The translations under genes were made by a program, and so were the position numbers. A stretch of 64,000 bases of DNA from contig NZ_JAROAU010000001.1 of NCBI RefSeq assembly GCF_029433855.1, forward strand, positions 532,468-596,467, written 5' to 3'. The DNA is from Candidatus Kosakonia sp. 282A-S69 (GTDB lineage: Bacteria; Pseudomonadota; Gammaproteobacteria; Enterobacterales; Enterobacteriaceae). The notes below the pieces were generated by a model. The model was not told where the DNA came from. It worked only from the letters and a program-made list of their open reading frames with translations, and searched no databases. This document shows, one piece after another, positions 63,570 to 64,000 of this stretch (position 1 is its first letter; each line of letters opens with the position of its first letter).

Positions 63570-64000
63570 ATGAAAGTAGCAAAAGACCTGGTGGTCAGCC
63601 TGGCCTATCAGGTACGTACAGAAGACGGTGTATTGGTTGATGAGTCTCCGGTGAGTGCACCGCTGGACTACCTGCACGGTCACGGCTCCCTGATCTCCGG
63701 TCTGGAAAACGCGCTGGACGGTCATGAAGTCGGCGACAAATTCGATGTGGCTGTTGGCGCGAACGACGCTTACGGCCAGTATGACGAGAACCTGGTGCAG
63801 CGCGTACCGAAAGACGTCTTTATGGGCGTTGACGAACTGCAGGTTGGCATGCGCTTCCTGGCTGAAACTGACCAGGGTCCGGTGCCGGTTGAGATCACCG
63901 AAGTGGAAGATGACCACGTAGTGGTTGATGGCAACCACATGCTGGCGGGTCAGAACCTGAAGTTCAACGTCGAAGTTGTCGCGATTCGCGAAGCAACCGA
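63570..64000 (+). CDS. slyD: SlyD, FKBP-type peptidyl-prolyl isomerase/metallochaperone (N-terminal part; gene runs off the window)
   Basis: About 143 of roughly 196 codons are present. The FKBP domain begins MKVAKDLVVSLAYQVRTEDG and includes PLDYLHGHGSLISGLENALD; the IF (insert-in-flap) region follows (about 70-130). The His/Cys-rich metal-binding tail lies beyond the window edge. SlyD folds proline-containing proteins and delivers nickel to hydrogenase maturation. An AGGAG site lies 6 bases before the ATG. Confidence 0.96.
   Translation, partial: MKVAKDLVVSLAYQVRTEDGVLVDESPVSAPLDYLHGHGSLISGLENALDGHEVGDKFDVAVGANDAYGQYDENLVQRVPKDVFMGVDELQVGMRFLAETDQGPVPVEITEVEDDHVVVDGNHMLAGQNLKFNVEVVAIREAT

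Overview
This window is a stretch of enterobacterial chromosome (family Enterobacteriaceae, probably close to Enterobacter, Kosakonia or Klebsiella; I cannot fix the genus). Nearly every protein matches its Escherichia coli counterpart in length and motifs as I know them, and gene order largely follows the E. coli malT-to-slyD segment read in reverse. Coding is dense, intergenic gaps are short, and several gaps hold REP/BIME palindromes typical of enterobacteria. I found no tRNA, rRNA, CRISPR array, insertion sequence or prophage.

Layout. 1-5150: start of malT, then the divergent malPQ operon with MalT boxes. 5150-9265: gntT with two GntR-type operators, nfuA, gntX and bioH. 9276-17824: envZ-ompR, greB, tex and feoABC, in inverted orientation relative to E. 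coli K-12. 17845-24861: pckA, hslO-hslR-yrfG, igaA and nudE. 24924-30900: mrcA and the divergent hofMNOPQ operon for DNA uptake. 31187-37643: the aroK-aroB-damX-dam-rpe-gph-trpS cluster. 37644-42433: a 99-bp tandem BIME, then cysG and nirDB, with no nirC and no tsgA. 42573-53183: codA, ppiA, yhfG-fic, pabA, argD, yhfK, crp, yhfA, prkB, yheU and yheT. 58824-64000: yheS, kefGB, yheV and the start of slyD.

The part that departs most from the backbone is 53184-58823, between yheT and yheS, which are adjacent in E. coli K-12. It carries two modules. The first is a TelA-family gene followed by an XpaC-family membrane protein gene. The second is an NrtR-type regulator (a Nudix domain with a degraded catalytic box plus a C-terminal DNA-binding region) divergent from a two-gene operon encoding a PRPP-synthetase-like enzyme and a NAMPT-like enzyme. 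Two copies of a 13-bp palindrome sit just upstream of that operon and are candidate NrtR operators. The usual reading is nicotinamide salvage through NMN. However, the same gene pair also matches the architecture of the NARP1 pathway described in phages, in which a Prs-like enzyme makes ADP-ribose pyrophosphate and a NAMPT-like enzyme joins it to nicotinamide to give NAD+. Control by NrtR, whose known ligand is ADP-ribose, would fit that reading well. This is my main candidate for an under-described system; the enzymatic assignment is inference.

Other points worth a look: the 8.5-kb inversion whose two endpoints both fall between convergent genes; loss of nirC with a paired-hairpin element in its place; a codA without codB between nirB and ppiA; and a Fic protein with a non-canonical catalytic motif beside an intact YhfG antitoxin motif.
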